The notes: generated by a model not told the origin, from the sequence alone. A stretch of DNA of 64,000 bases from Fischerella sp. PCC 9605 (GCF_000517105.1 NZ_KI912151.1:381799-445798), one strand, 5' to 3'; positions 25,031 to 35,192 are shown, numbered from the stretch's first letter. Numbers and translations are program-made.

Positions 25031-25145
25031 GAGTGGGGAATGGGGAATTGGGCATCGGGAATTGGGAATTGGGCATTGGGAATTGAAGTACTGATTTTTC
25101 CTATGCCCCTTGCCCTTTGCCCCATGCCCTTTGCCCCATGCCTTC
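25031..25145. repeat. ATTGGG/TGCCC repeats upstream of the polysaccharide genes
   Basis: GGGAATTGGGCAT units followed by complementary TGCCCTTTGCCCCA units. This run extends the reading frame of the next gene artificially to the left. Confidence 0.75.
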
Positions 25146-25173
25146 TTCCCAAGGGCGTATTTGTACCACCACC

Positions 25174-26835
25174 ATGCCGAAATCGAAATCAAAATCTCAG
25201 AAAAATAAAAAAACAAAAAAGCAGCAAAGTCAGGAAACTCCAACTCTTACCCTTAAAGAACGTTTAGCCAAAAAGCGCAAAGCTGCACAAGCACGCAAAG
25301 AACTTACTAACTTACTCAGTGCTGCTTTTGGTGGTGGTTTATTTATCGGCTTTCTTCTTTTTTTAGTAGGTGGAATAAAGGCAGCAGCCCCGGCTGTGTT
25401 GGGAATCATTATCATGTCCCTTGCTTACAAATATCCCCGCCCAGCTATTATTGCCTTTATGATTTACGTGCCATTTGGGGGTACTATCACTTACTACATC
25501 GGTAATAGTCCCATACTGCAACTAGCAAAAGACTCTTTCTATGTTCCGGCACTAATTTCAATTTGGCAGAGTTGCCGCAAACAGGGGTTATCCCTAATTA
25601 TTCCCAAACAAATCAAAACACCACTGTATATTTTATTAGGCTCATGCATCCTAACATTGCTGTTTGTAAATGGTTCGCAGCAGTTTAACCCACCTCCACC
25701 TGCCCTGTTTAAAGAAGCACCGAAAGAATTCCCTATCGGAATGGGAATTCTGGGTTTGAAAGTATTTTTAGGCTATTTACCACTAATTGCTTGTACTTAC
25801 TATCTGATTCGCAGTAAGCGGGATTTCCTATTGATTTCGCGCTTACAGATTGTCTTGATATTCCTTGCCTGTGTACTGGGACTTATTCAATATCTGCTGC
25901 TGCTAACTGGGGTATGTGAAGGTACCAGAAATGCTGTAGGGTCAGCCTTATTTAAAGCCTCACTGGAAGCGCGGTGTTTTTTTGGTGGATCGCTAGTTTA
26001 TAGTCCTAGTCAGGGAATGATTCGCTTGCCAGGAACTTTTGTTGCTCCTTGGCAGTGGGCATGGTTTATAATTTCTAGCACCTTTTTTACTTTTGCTACT
26101 GGCTTCAGCGACCCCTCGATAATTTGGCGGATTGTCGGTTTAGTTTCAACAGCATTGGTATTTGTCAATGCAGTTATATCTGGACAGAGAATAGCCTTAG
26201 CCTTAGTGCCAGTCTGCTTTGTAATGTTGCTGGTGTTAACTGGTCAAATCGGCAACCTCAAACGCTTTATCCCGATATTTGGAGGACTCGCCCTCATTCT
26301 GGGAATTGCGATCGCCACTAATCCCACTGTAGTACAAGAGAGAATCGATAGCTTTGTTGGTCGCTGGAATGCTTCACCTCCCTACGACTTTATCCTCCAG
26401 CAATTTGAGGAGAATTGGAAAAATGTAGACGGGCCTTTCGGAAGTGGTTTAGGTCGCGCCACTAACTCCGCCCGTGCCCTAGGTCAAGCCAAACTAGTAG
26501 AAACCTATTATCCCAAAGTCCTCTACGAAGTAGGAATATTTGGGTTACTAGGATTCGTAGCTTTAGTCACTACCCTAACAATTACTGCCTTTCGGACTTA
26601 TCGTTCGGTAAAAAACCGTAATTTCCGCAGTTACGGCGCTGCTATGTGGGTGTTTATACTTTTTATTAGCTACAACACTTACTACTACCCTCTGGATGTA
26701 GATCCGGTAGCTGTTTATTACTGGTTTTGTGCAGGAATTATTTTCAAATTGCCAATACTCGATAAACAAGAAAAGAATAATGAGGAGAATATTGAGGAAA
26801 AAACAAATACCAAAAAATCACGTATAAAAAATTAA
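25174..26835 (+). CDS. O-antigen polymerase/ligase-like membrane protein (HpsL-like)
   Basis: From ATG 25174 the protein has 553 residues: a Lys/Gln-rich basic N-terminus (about 1-50), then about 12 membrane helices. The segment RLPGTFVAPWQWAWF and the large loop near VQERIDSFVGRW...GPFGSGLGRATNSA match the Wzy_C/O-antigen-ligase type. Together with the three glycosyltransferases that follow, the arrangement resembles the hormogonium polysaccharide genes hpsL-P of Nostoc, where HpsL would be the polymerase. That equivalence is from memory and not verified. Acts in the cytoplasmic membrane, joining lipid-linked repeat units. Confidence 0.8.
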   Translation: MPKSKSKSQKNKKTKKQQSQETPTLTLKERLAKKRKAAQARKELTNLLSAAFGGGLFIGFLLFLVGGIKAAAPAVLGIIIMSLAYKYPRPAIIAFMIYVPFGGTITYYIGNSPILQLAKDSFYVPALISIWQSCRKQGLSLIIPKQIKTPLYILLGSCILTLLFVNGSQQFNPPPPALFKEAPKEFPIGMGILGLKVFLGYLPLIACTYYLIRSKRDFLLISRLQIVLIFLACVLGLIQYLLLLTGVCEGTRNAVGSALFKASLEARCFFGGSLVYSPSQGMIRLPGTFVAPWQWAWFIISSTFFTFATGFSDPSIIWRIVGLVSTALVFVNAVISGQRIALALVPVCFVMLLVLTGQIGNLKRFIPIFGGLALILGIAIATNPTVVQERIDSFVGRWNASPPYDFILQQFEENWKNVDGPFGSGLGRATNSARALGQAKLVETYYPKVLYEVGIFGLLGFVALVTTLTITAFRTYRSVKNRNFRSYGAAMWVFILFISYNTYYYPLDVDPVAVYYWFCAGIIFKLPILDKQEKNNEENIEEKTNTKKSRIKN

Positions 26836-26863
26836 TATTTTCCTGGAATAGGTTAAATAGACA

Positions 26864-27877
26864 ATGAATGAGAAGCCTTTAATTTCTGTAATTATTCCGA
26901 CCTATGGTCGTGAAGAACCACTCCAGGATAGCCTAGTGGATATACTCAAGCAGGACTACCCAAATTTTGAAGTTTTGGTAGTAGATCAAACTCTCAAACA
27001 TCAGACAGAAATAGAAGCTTTTTTAACAGAACAAGCCGCAGCAGGTAAAATTCAATGGTTCCGTCTGAATTGGGCGAGTTTGCCAGGGGCACGTAATTAT
27101 GCGGTACGGCGCGCCAAAGGTGACATAGTTTTATTTATTGATGATGATGTTAAACTAGAGCCTGGATTTCTAACAGCTCATGTGAAAAACTATCTGGAAA
27201 AACCAGAGATAGGGGCTGTTGCTGGTCGAGTTTTTGACCGGATGAAAATAGCTGATACCGCCCAAGGGAGAACGCAGGGAGATGCACCCTATAGGAGTAT
27301 CGAATATCTACCTCCCCAGGCGATGGACCCAGGCATTGCTTGGTATTACATTGATTTAGTGCATACAGTCAAACCCCAAGAAGTATTAACAGCAAGGGGT
27401 TGCAATATGTCGTTTCGCCGCGAGATTTTTACTAAACATGGACTGCACTTTGATGAGAGATTTCGCGGTAGTGCAGTACGAGAAGAATCTGATTTTTGTT
27501 TGCGCTTGCGACAGACCGGATATAAGATTTGGTACGACCCAGAAGCTTGTTTAGTGCATTTAGGGGAAGAGACAGGCGGTTGCCATGATATTAGTATGCG
27601 ATCGCTCCAGTATCAACTTACCTTTTACCACAATCATTTCCTAATGGGGTTGAAAAATCTTACCTTCAGTCAAGCTTTACACCTCTACGTTCGTTTATTT
27701 GACTGTCACGTCCTCGGACGCCCCCCTTGTCATAAGAGTGGTTCCCCGATCAAAATTTTTACGCGCACCATTTTTTACACTTTGGGCTTTGTCAAAGCCT
27801 TGGGTACTATCATTCAATCACCTTGGAATGATGGTCAAATTTACACTCGTCTCGATAAACAAATCGAAAGTTTGTGA
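26864..27877 (+). CDS. Family 2 glycosyltransferase (HpsN-like)
   Basis: GT-A fold, 337 residues. SVIIPTYGREEPLQDSL begins the nucleotide-sugar-binding half, FIDDDVKLEPGF is the DxD metal motif, RGCNMSFRREIF marks the acceptor region, and REESDFCLRLRQTG supplies the catalytic ED-like acid. It begins 29 bases after the polymerase-like gene and in the same direction, so an operon is likely. It would transfer a sugar during polysaccharide repeat assembly; donor and acceptor unknown. Confidence 0.87.
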   Translation: MNEKPLISVIIPTYGREEPLQDSLVDILKQDYPNFEVLVVDQTLKHQTEIEAFLTEQAAAGKIQWFRLNWASLPGARNYAVRRAKGDIVLFIDDDVKLEPGFLTAHVKNYLEKPEIGAVAGRVFDRMKIADTAQGRTQGDAPYRSIEYLPPQAMDPGIAWYYIDLVHTVKPQEVLTARGCNMSFRREIFTKHGLHFDERFRGSAVREESDFCLRLRQTGYKIWYDPEACLVHLGEETGGCHDISMRSLQYQLTFYHNHFLMGLKNLTFSQALHLYVRLFDCHVLGRPPCHKSGSPIKIFTRTIFYTLGFVKALGTIIQSPWNDGQIYTRLDKQIESL

Positions 27878-27954
27878 AGCCAAGAGTTAGTAGTTAGTGG
27901 TTAGTAATTATTCTCCCCATCTCCCCATCTCCCCATCTCCAATTCCTCATTTTC

Positions 27955-29130
27955 ATGAAAATTTTAGTAGCTAGTCATACCTATACCGTAGATCTTAATT
28001 GCGATAAATTACGTATTTTATCTCAACTAGAAGCGGATATTGAAGTAACGGTTGTAGTGCCAAAGCGCTGGCGGCCAGGTGGTGTACAAAACAGAATTAT
28101 TGAAACGCAATACCTAGATGAAGGTAAGTTTCGCATAGTACCTGTTTCTAATTTCAGTCAAAATCATCAGGGGCTGCTAACTTTTGGTGCAGATTTAGTA
28201 TCTTTGTTACAGCAGTTTCGCCCCCAAGTTATCCAAGTAGAACAAGCGTCTAGAAGTCTTGCTTATGCTCAAACAATTACATTAAATAAGTTACTGGGTT
28301 TAAAAGCTAAGAATTTATTTTTTACCTGGTGGAATCTACCATATGAATTAAAATTTCCGGTTTCACTGTTAGAAAAATATAATCTGCAAAATAGCCACGG
28401 GATCATTTCTGGTAATCAGGATGGTGCCCAGATTTTACGGCAACGCGGATACCAAGGTCTCATTAAAGTGATGCCACAATTAGGTGTTGATGAAAATATA
28501 TTTACACCCCAACCCCAACCGGAGTTAGCCAAAAAATTAGGTATTCAATCAGGGGAATTTGTTATAGGGTTTGTTGGGCGCTTCGTTAAGGAGAAGGGAT
28601 TACTAACTTTAATAAGTGCTTTAACATTATTACCAAAAGATAATCCTTGGAAATTACTGCTACTTGGACGCGGAGAATTACAGCCAGAATTAATCAGCAA
28701 AGCAGCAGAAAATAATATTAAAGACAGAATAATTTTAGTAGAAAGTGTTGCTCACGATGAAGTTGCTAAATATATCAATTTAATGAATACTTTAGTACTA
28801 CCATCAGAAACAACTTACAAATTTAAAACCTTAACTGCCATTGGTTGGAAAGAACAATTTGGTCATGTCCTCATCGAAGCGATGGCTTGTCAAGTACCTG
28901 TAATTGGTTCTGACTCTGGTGAAATCCCTCATGTAATTGGTAATGCTGGTTTGGTATTTCCTGAAGGAAATGTTCAAGCGCTTGCTAATTGCATGTTGCA
29001 ATTAATAGAAAAACCATATTTCGCTGAAAATTTAGGTGAAATGGGTTATCAAAAAGCAATTGCTCGATATACAAATAAAGCTTTGGCAAAACAGCAACTA
29101 GAATTTTATAAAGAATTGGTCAAGAGTTAG
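27955..29130 (+). CDS. Family 4 glycosyltransferase (HpsO-like)
   Basis: GT-B fold, 391 residues. The donor-binding half shows IGFVGRFVKEKGLLTLI, LLLGRGELQPEL and the E-x7-E motif region HVLIEAMACQVPVIGSDSGEIPHVIG. The N-terminal half begins with MKILVASHTYTVDLN. It retains the GT4 signature completely. It follows the family 2 enzyme after 77 bases of short repeats. Likely a retaining transferase of the same polysaccharide pathway. Confidence 0.87.
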   Translation: MKILVASHTYTVDLNCDKLRILSQLEADIEVTVVVPKRWRPGGVQNRIIETQYLDEGKFRIVPVSNFSQNHQGLLTFGADLVSLLQQFRPQVIQVEQASRSLAYAQTITLNKLLGLKAKNLFFTWWNLPYELKFPVSLLEKYNLQNSHGIISGNQDGAQILRQRGYQGLIKVMPQLGVDENIFTPQPQPELAKKLGIQSGEFVIGFVGRFVKEKGLLTLISALTLLPKDNPWKLLLLGRGELQPELISKAAENNIKDRIILVESVAHDEVAKYINLMNTLVLPSETTYKFKTLTAIGWKEQFGHVLIEAMACQVPVIGSDSGEIPHVIGNAGLVFPEGNVQALANCMLQLIEKPYFAENLGEMGYQKAIARYTNKALAKQQLEFYKELVKS

Positions 29131-29265
29131 TAGATAGTGGTTAGTGGTAAAAACTAACTAGTAACTACTGTAAAGGCGGGTTTAGCCATGATATTTGGGG
29201 CATGATTAACGGGATATCAATTCAAATTCGCTCCTACTAACTACTAACTACTAACTACTAACAAA
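29131..29265. repeat. Heptamer repeats and a decayed GGCGGG-type inverted repeat
   Basis: TTAGTAG/TTAGTGG units, then AAAGGCGGGTTTAGCC (from 29173) with a decayed partner arm TTCAAATTCGCTCCTAC near 29220-29236, then ACTACTAACT units. The middle resembles the element at 11555-11616. Confidence 0.7.
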
Positions 29266-29266
29266 T

Positions 29267-30451
29267 ATGCGTATTCTCCAAATCGTCCCTTCAATTTCCC
29301 TCATTTATGGTGGCCCCAGTCAAATGGTACTGGGATTATCTCCAGCTTTAGCACGAGAAGGTGTGCAAGTTACAGTTCTGACAACTGACAGTAATGGCGA
29401 TATCAATCAAAAGCCCTTGGATGTTCCCCTAAATTGCCCGATTCAACAAGACGGCTATGAAATAATTTATTTTCGTTGTGCCCCTTTCCGACGCTACAAA
29501 TTTTCTCTCGGTTTACTCCAGTGGTTAGATCGTCACGCCCATGAGTTTGATTTAGCCCATATTCATGCTTTATTCTCTCCTGTCAGTAGCGGCGCTGCGG
29601 CGATTTGTCGTCGGCAAAAGCTTCCCTATATTTTGCGTCCTTTGGGTACTCTTGACCCCGCAGATTTACGCAAGAAAAGGCAATTAAAACAGCTTTATGC
29701 GGCAATGTTAGAACGTGCAAATATAGCTGGTGCAGCAGCGATTCATTTTACTAGCACTCAAGAAGCGAAAGTATCTGAAAGATTTGGAATATTGACACGA
29801 GATTTAGTCATTTCCTTGGGTGTCAATCCCCCTCAACCCTTTCTTAAAAAGGGGAGAAGTTTGGTTTGTCAGTACTTTGGTATTCATGATGATGTGCCGC
29901 TAGTTTTGTTTATGTCGCGGATTGATCCAAAAAAGGGGTTGAATCTGCTAATTCCAGCTTTGGAGAAGCTTTTAGCTGGAGGGTTGAATTTTCACTTTAT
30001 TTTAGCTGGAACAAATCCCCAAGACCCAGATTATGAAGCAAAAATCAAGTCGCAAATACACAATTCTCCTTTGCGATCGCACACTTCTATCACTGGTTTT
30101 GTTACTGGTGATTTGAAATCTAATCTCCTGCAAGCGGCTGATTTATTCGTCTTACCTTCGTACTATGAAAACTTTGGTATTGCTGTAGCTGAAGCAATGG
30201 CAGCAGGAACGCCTGTATTGATTTCAGATCAGGTGCATATTTGTCAACAAGTGCATGAAAGTGAGTCGGGTTGGGTGACTACAACAGATGTGCCAGCACT
30301 GACTGAGTTACTTCGCAGCGCTTTGCAAAATCCTTCCGAATGCCAACGACGGGGATTACGTGCCCAAGAATATGCATTGCAGCATTACAGTTGGGATGCG
30401 ATCGCCCGTCAAACAATCCAAGCATACGAGCAAATATTAATTGGTTGTTAG
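29267..30451 (+). CDS. Family 4 glycosyltransferase (HpsP-like)
   Basis: GT-B fold, 394 residues. N-terminal glycine-rich loop SLIYGGPSQMVLGLSPALAREG; acceptor-side LAHIHALFSPVSS; donor-side MSRIDPKKGLNLLIPAL and NFGIAVAEAMAAGTPVLIS (E-x7-E). The PLGTLDP segment is typical of GT4 enzymes of exopolysaccharide clusters. Last gene of the polysaccharide set; the two genes after it are on the other strand. Confidence 0.87.
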   Translation: MRILQIVPSISLIYGGPSQMVLGLSPALAREGVQVTVLTTDSNGDINQKPLDVPLNCPIQQDGYEIIYFRCAPFRRYKFSLGLLQWLDRHAHEFDLAHIHALFSPVSSGAAAICRRQKLPYILRPLGTLDPADLRKKRQLKQLYAAMLERANIAGAAAIHFTSTQEAKVSERFGILTRDLVISLGVNPPQPFLKKGRSLVCQYFGIHDDVPLVLFMSRIDPKKGLNLLIPALEKLLAGGLNFHFILAGTNPQDPDYEAKIKSQIHNSPLRSHTSITGFVTGDLKSNLLQAADLFVLPSYYENFGIAVAEAMAAGTPVLISDQVHICQQVHESESGWVTTTDVPALTELLRSALQNPSECQRRGLRAQEYALQHYSWDAIARQTIQAYEQILIGC

Positions 30452-30552
30452 TTGTTGGTTGTTAGTTGATTGTTGTTTGTTGTACCAACGCGCCTCTATG
30501 GAAGCAACCAATAAAATCCCAACAACAAAGAACTACTAACAAAGAACTATTT

Positions 30553-30981
30553 TTATAGAAATCCTAAAAACTGCTCAGGTACTAATTTCAATTCTCCAGA
30601 TTTGAAGCGACTAATATCTACCCATAGCGCTGTTTTTTGCCGCTTACCTTCAGCAAATACTATCTTTTCCAATTGATAAAACTTGGGGTCAACAAAATCG
30701 CATTGATAAAGTTGAATGATTTCATGACCAGGTAGACAGTTGTAAGTAAATATACTTTCTATACAACCCAAGTAATGAATATTTGTTAATTCAGCTTGAA
30801 TTTCTTCTTGAAACTCGCGTTGTAGCGCTGTGAGACTGGTTTCGCCAAAATCAATTCCACCACCCATTGCCCGGTAAAAAGTTTCCTGCTTGTGTGGATC
30901 GTAGCCTTGGGACAAGAAAATGCGTTCGCCATCCCGAATAAGCCCCAAGGCAAGCATACGAATCTCGTTGGGTTTATGCAT
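30553..30981 (-). CDS. NUDIX hydrolase
   Basis: The complete Nudix box, G-x5-E-x7-REUxEE, is present in GGIDFGETSLTALQREFQEE. The 142-residue protein hydrolyses a nucleoside diphosphate linked to another group; the substrate is not predictable. It lies 18 bases downstream of the DUF3531 gene on the same strand, so they may share a transcript. Confidence 0.9.
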   Translation of the reverse strand: MHKPNEIRMLALGLIRDGERIFLSQGYDPHKQETFYRAMGGGIDFGETSLTALQREFQEEIQAELTNIHYLGCIESIFTYNCLPGHEIIQLYQCDFVDPKFYQLEKIVFAEGKRQKTALWVDISRFKSGELKLVPEQFLGFL

Positions 30982-30999
30982 AATAACTAATCGCTGCCG

Positions 31000-31461
31000 C
31001 TAGTTATCGTAGTTATCGTATATGAATGAAGGACGACTGTCACTTTCTTCAACAGGCCAATCTTCATTTTCACCACCAATGTAAACTTCATCGATAGTGA
31101 CGTATTCCACACCCAACTGCTGAAGGGCATTGACGAGAATATCTAGGGCGATCGCATCTGAAGTTCCCAAGTCAAACCAGCAGCGTGCCCATTCACCTTG
31201 ATACTCAAAGTCACCCTTGTTATGCATCAGCGCCAGCAAACTGCGATCATATGCTTCTGAGTCATAATTCATGTAGCTGATATCTAATCCTGTTTCTTGT
31301 ACCTGTAAATTTTCGGCATTAAATGCACCCAATTTGCCGAGGTAAAACCAGGAGTCAAAAAGCTCTTCTACATACTCCTTTTCACGTTGGGAAGGTACGG
31401 TGCTGAACTTCAGCCAAATCCACACATCAAAAGGATCTACTTCGCGAAACTGTATTTTCAT
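31000..31461 (-). CDS. DUF3531 family protein
   Basis: The 153-residue acidic soluble protein carries the conserved pattern FREVDPFDVWIWLKF, SWFYLGKLGAFNAENLQVQ, CWFDLGTSDAIALDILVNAL and GGENEDWPV. The family is conserved in cyanobacteria and plastids, and its function is not known. Confidence 0.85.
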   Translation of the reverse strand: MKIQFREVDPFDVWIWLKFSTVPSQREKEYVEELFDSWFYLGKLGAFNAENLQVQETGLDISYMNYDSEAYDRSLLALMHNKGDFEYQGEWARCWFDLGTSDAIALDILVNALQQLGVEYVTIDEVYIGGENEDWPVEESDSRPSFIYDNYDN

Positions 31462-31511
31462 TACTTAAAATTTCTTAACTTAACTCTTGCTCAAAACCAC
31501 CAAATTAATTG

Positions 31512-31620
31512 TAAGGGAGATGGGGGAGTGGAAGAGTGGGAGAGTGGGAGACGGCCAACCACCAACTACTAACCACTAACCACTAACTAATAACCACTAA
31601 CCACCAACCACCAACAACTA
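31512..31620. repeat. GGGAGAGTG and ACTAACC repeats
   Basis: GAGTGGGAGAGTGGGAGA is followed by about nine ACTAACC/ACTAACT/CCACCAA units. This is the intergenic form of the motif that also appears inside three coding genes here. Confidence 0.75.
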
Positions 31621-31624
31621 CTGT

Positions 31625-32563
31625 CTACCTTCGAGCTTGAGCAACATCCTCGGCAGCTTTACGGCGTTCGCGTTGAATCTGTCGCACTAAATCAGCTGGG
31701 AGCTGAGCTTTTCTCGTCAGCGCTTGGTCAAAATTATTTATCGCTTCCTGTAGGAGTTTTGGATTTTTGTCTTTCTTCGCCATCTCTCGCAAGATTTGGG
31801 CTTTGAGATAATACACTTCTGGGTTATTGGATGTCTTCTTCAAAGCACGTTCTGCATATTCCAGTGCCTTATTGTATTGCTTTAAATCCCTGTAGCCATA
31901 GGCAATACCTCGAACTGCTAAATACTCAGGGCCAGCACTTTGTTCTAACCGTGCTATTGCCTGTTGGGGATTAGCAAAAGGCAAATTCACGGCTAGCATC
32001 AAATCCATATAGCCTTTGAGTAAATTCAGTTCTGGATCGTTGGCAGAAATAGCTTCAGCTTGGTCTAAATATTTATAAACTTCCCGCAGCTTAGTTAATG
32101 CCTGTGGTGCACCGTTGACTGTTCCTTCACGACGAACAAAAGCTGCTCCCTCTAAAAAATGACCAACTGCGGTATAAATATTTCCACGTAAAGGGTCGCT
32201 AGAAATCAGCTTTTGGGCAATTTCGAGAGTTTTCTTACTGTAAGTCTCTAGCGCTGCCCAATCCTGATTGGCATATGCTAATGATGCCTTCATTGCGTAG
32301 GCTAGAGGTTCATTTGACTCGCTAGACAATGCTTGTTGTAGGTAAGCCTCTGCCGCCTTATAGTCGCCTTGTTGAAAAATAGCATTGAATGCGGCTTCGG
32401 TTTTGTCACCAATTTTGCGTGCTTCTTTCGCACGAAAAGGATCGGCAGCAACAGAGGGAGCAATCCACACATTCAGCACTAAAGTCGCTGCAAAAGCAAT
32501 TTTAGCAAGAGTTGCAAGCCTAGCAGACACAATTGCTTGCCCAAATGGGAACCTTTCACTCAT
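31625..32563 (-). CDS. TPR-repeat protein with signal peptide (Sll0314/Alr1548-like)
   Basis: A signal sequence (LAKIAFAATLVLNVWIAPSVAA) leads to a 270-residue region of tetratricopeptide repeats (for example YLAVRGIAYGYRDLKQYNKALEYAERAL), then a basic C-terminus. The mature protein is expected in the periplasm or thylakoid lumen, where TPRs serve as a binding scaffold. It resembles a conserved cyanobacterial TPR family; the specific family name is from memory. The partner is unknown. Confidence 0.8.
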   Translation of the reverse strand: MSERFPFGQAIVSARLATLAKIAFAATLVLNVWIAPSVAADPFRAKEARKIGDKTEAAFNAIFQQGDYKAAEAYLQQALSSESNEPLAYAMKASLAYANQDWAALETYSKKTLEIAQKLISSDPLRGNIYTAVGHFLEGAAFVRREGTVNGAPQALTKLREVYKYLDQAEAISANDPELNLLKGYMDLMLAVNLPFANPQQAIARLEQSAGPEYLAVRGIAYGYRDLKQYNKALEYAERALKKTSNNPEVYYLKAQILREMAKKDKNPKLLQEAINNFDQALTRKAQLPADLVRQIQRERRKAAEDVAQARR

Positions 32564-32924
32564 TTTTACGTTTCCTTCAGAAGGATTACTGTTGAAATTG
32601 TTTTGTGTGGTACTTAAAATTCAAAAAATAAACCAAGACTTGCGGCTGTGTCAGGCAAAATTCTGTATATATTGTGACTGTGGCAATGTTAGTAGGTTCC
32701 CATGTTTGTTATAGCTGTCGTTCCAAGTTAAGTTTGCCACAATTGAGATGAGTAGGAGTGGCGTCTTCATTTGTTCTTTGCTTTCGACAAAAGCAGTATG
32801 TTTATAGCTGTTACATATTAAGGTATGAACATAGCGAATGCGCTATAAATTTTTTTTCGGGACTTTGCAGCTGCTCGCAGTGTAGTTAACAAATAAGTTG
32901 CTGACTTTTTGGTAATCTTAACAA

Positions 32925-33599
32925 ATGCTCTATCTTAGAAATGTAGTTTATCATCCCACAGCTTGTCCAACAGCGATTCTCAAATCAACTAATCTGGACT
33001 TGGCACCCCAACAGCTGGGTCTGATTATTGGACCTAGTGGTTCTGGGAAAAGTACGTTACTCGAAATTTTGTCTGGATTAGCCGAACCCACATCTGGTTC
33101 TGTTTTTTGGCACGAACAAATGCTTACTGCCGAACAGCTACAGCAATTAGCGGGATTGGTGTTTCAGTTTCCCGAACGGCATTTTTGTGGCGGTACGATT
33201 TTGGAAGAACTGCGCTTGGGACATCCAGAATTGGGAACAGAAAGAGTCAAGCTGGCGTTGCAAGAAGTGGGATTAGAGCATTTATCATTAAGCACACCAC
33301 CCCATGCTTTAAGTGGGGGTCAGCAGCGACGTTTGGCTTTGGCTGTGCAGTTAATTCGCCAGCCAAATTTATTATTGTTGGATGAACCCACAGCTGGCTT
33401 GGATTGGTCGATGCGTCGGCAACTGGTGAGTTTATTGGCGAAACTAAAAAAAGATTGGACGCTATTGGTAGTAACCCACGATGCTGGGGATATGTTAGCA
33501 GTCGCCGATCGTTGCTGGAGTATCAAGCATGGTGAACTCGAAGCAATTGACCCTTTGACACTGAGAAGCAAGGTTGAAGAACCTCTTTCGGTAGCGTGA
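32925..33599 (+). CDS. ABC transporter ATP-binding protein (ECF-like)
   Basis: One complete ABC ATPase, 224 residues: Walker A GPSGSGKST, Q-loop VFQFPERHF, signature LSGGQQRR, Walker B LLLLDEP and H-loop VTHD. The FQFPE Q-loop is typical of energy-coupling-factor and cobalt/biotin-type ATPases. No permease gene is adjacent, so its membrane partner is elsewhere. Transported substrate unknown. Confidence 0.88.
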   Translation: MLYLRNVVYHPTACPTAILKSTNLDLAPQQLGLIIGPSGSGKSTLLEILSGLAEPTSGSVFWHEQMLTAEQLQQLAGLVFQFPERHFCGGTILEELRLGHPELGTERVKLALQEVGLEHLSLSTPPHALSGGQQRRLALAVQLIRQPNLLLLDEPTAGLDWSMRRQLVSLLAKLKKDWTLLVVTHDAGDMLAVADRCWSIKHGELEAIDPLTLRSKVEEPLSVA

Positions 33600-33675
33600 T
33601 ATCGAGAGTGGGAGAGTGGGAGAGTAGGCATTGGGCATTGGGCATAGTTAACAACCACTAACCACTAACCACTAA

Positions 33676-33705
33676 TGTACAGACGTGCCATGGCACGTCT
33701 CTACA
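33676..33705. repeat. 30-bp palindrome, TGCCATGGCA core
   Basis: TGTACAGACG, core TGCCATGGCA, CGTCTCTACA. One base of the left arm (C for G) breaks perfect symmetry. The same core is at 58842-58871. It lies among heptamer repeats (33601-33735). Confidence 0.8.
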
Positions 33706-33741
33706 ACCACTAACCACTAACTACTAACTACTAACTCTTGA

Positions 33742-33981
33742 CTAAATTTTTCTGAATTGCCTGGTATGCAGTAATGCTTCTCCATGATCTGGTATCCAGG
33801 CTACCCACTCATTTTCTGAGATCGGACATAGTAGCAGTGCTTCGTCGAAGCTGTAGGGGTTGGGAAGTTCCAAAAGCTTTACCCAACTACCCGTTTGAAA
33901 ATGCTGCTGTTTTGTTTTCAGATCTAAATCTTGCCTTTTGGCTTGTATGGGGAAATCTAGTCTACCAAAATCTACTTTCAT
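33742..33981 (-). CDS. Small conserved-looking hypothetical protein
   Basis: The 79-residue soluble protein (LPNPYSFDEALLLCPISENEWVAWIPDHGEALLHTRQF region) has a good protein-like composition and is rich in aromatics. No family is recognised and no strong ribosome site is visible. It sits between repeats and pcyA. Confidence 0.55.
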   Translation of the reverse strand: MKVDFGRLDFPIQAKRQDLDLKTKQQHFQTGSWVKLLELPNPYSFDEALLLCPISENEWVAWIPDHGEALLHTRQFRKI

Positions 33982-34256
33982 GGCTTTGTTTTAGCCTTAC
34001 TCGATAAACAAGTTTAAAAATATTTCTGTAACTAAGACTACAAAATAAGTAATGCTTTGGGAAAGAGGTTGTTTAATAACTTAACTTTTTAGGTTTTGTT
34101 GTTTGTTGGTAGTTGTTGGTTGGTTGGAAAATTCCCAAACAACCACTAACTACTAACCACCAACCACGAGAAAGTGTTTGATTATGTTGCAAGCTGGATT
34201 GGGTCGTACCTAGTGGGCTGTACACTAGCCACTAGATAAGATTCCTGGGTTTAAAG

Positions 34257-34994
34257 ATGTCAACTACTTCTATCCCCTCACTGCGCGAACAACAACATCC
34301 TCTAATTCGTCAGCTGGCCGATTGTATTGAAGCAGTTTGGCATCAGCACTTAGACCTTTCGCCCTACCATTTGCCTGCGGAGTTAGGGTATGTGGAAGGT
34401 AGGCTGGAGGGTGAGAAGCTGACTATTGAAAATCGCTGTTATCAAACCCCTCAGTTCCGGAAAATGCACCTAGAACTGGCAAAGGTGGGAAACATGCTAG
34501 ATATTCTGCATTGTGTGATGTTTCCACGTCCGGAATACGACCTGCCGATGTTTGGTTGTGACTTAGTTGGAGGTAGGGGTCAAATTAGTGCAGCGATCGC
34601 CGATCTTTCACCAGTCAGTTCTGACCACTCCTTACCACAATCTTATACTTCCGCACTAGTGGCGTTGCCTGCGCTCAATTTTTCTCAACCACGTGAATTG
34701 CCAGAATGGGGAGATATTTTTTCTGAGTTTTGCATATTCGTGCGTCCGAGTTCTTCCGCAGAAGAAACGATGTTTTTAAAACGCGTACAAGCATTTTTAG
34801 AAATTCATTGCCAAAATGCGATCGCCTCTAAACCTGTTTCTCCTGAAAAGATAACAGAAGTTATTGCTGGACAACATAACTACTGCACCAAACAGCAGCA
34901 AAACGACAAAACCCGTCGCGTACTAGAAAAAGCTTTTGGTTCAGAATGGGCTAATAATTATATGAATACTGTTTTATTTGACCTGCCAAATTAA
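34257..34994 (+). CDS. pcyA: Phycocyanobilin:ferredoxin oxidoreductase
   Basis: PcyA reduces biliverdin to phycocyanobilin in two two-electron steps with ferredoxin, giving the chromophore of phycobilisomes and cyanobacterial phytochromes. Catalytic Glu73, His85 and Asp102 ([29 protein letters not shown]) equal Glu76, His88 and Asp105 of the Synechocystis enzyme. Length (245) is normal. It is single and followed by a long gene-free region. Confidence 0.96.
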   Translation: MSTTSIPSLREQQHPLIRQLADCIEAVWHQHLDLSPYHLPAELGYVEGRLEGEKLTIENRCYQTPQFRKMHLELAKVGNMLDILHCVMFPRPEYDLPMFGCDLVGGRGQISAAIADLSPVSSDHSLPQSYTSALVALPALNFSQPRELPEWGDIFSEFCIFVRPSSSAEETMFLKRVQAFLEIHCQNAIASKPVSPEKITEVIAGQHNYCTKQQQNDKTRRVLEKAFGSEWANNYMNTVLFDLPN

Positions 34995-35192
34995 TCATTT
35001 CTCCAGAAATTCATCTTTAGTGATGAGTTGCTAGTGATATTGTGAAGATGAAGTGTTAAAGAGTGAACAAATTAACTAATCTTTATTCTTTATCCTTCAT
35101 CTTTTTTTCCTTTGATACTCTCTTTATATTTTAATTGACGTTGGGCGTAATTTCTAAGTTTTTAAGGTTTAATTGCTGATTACTTATCATCT

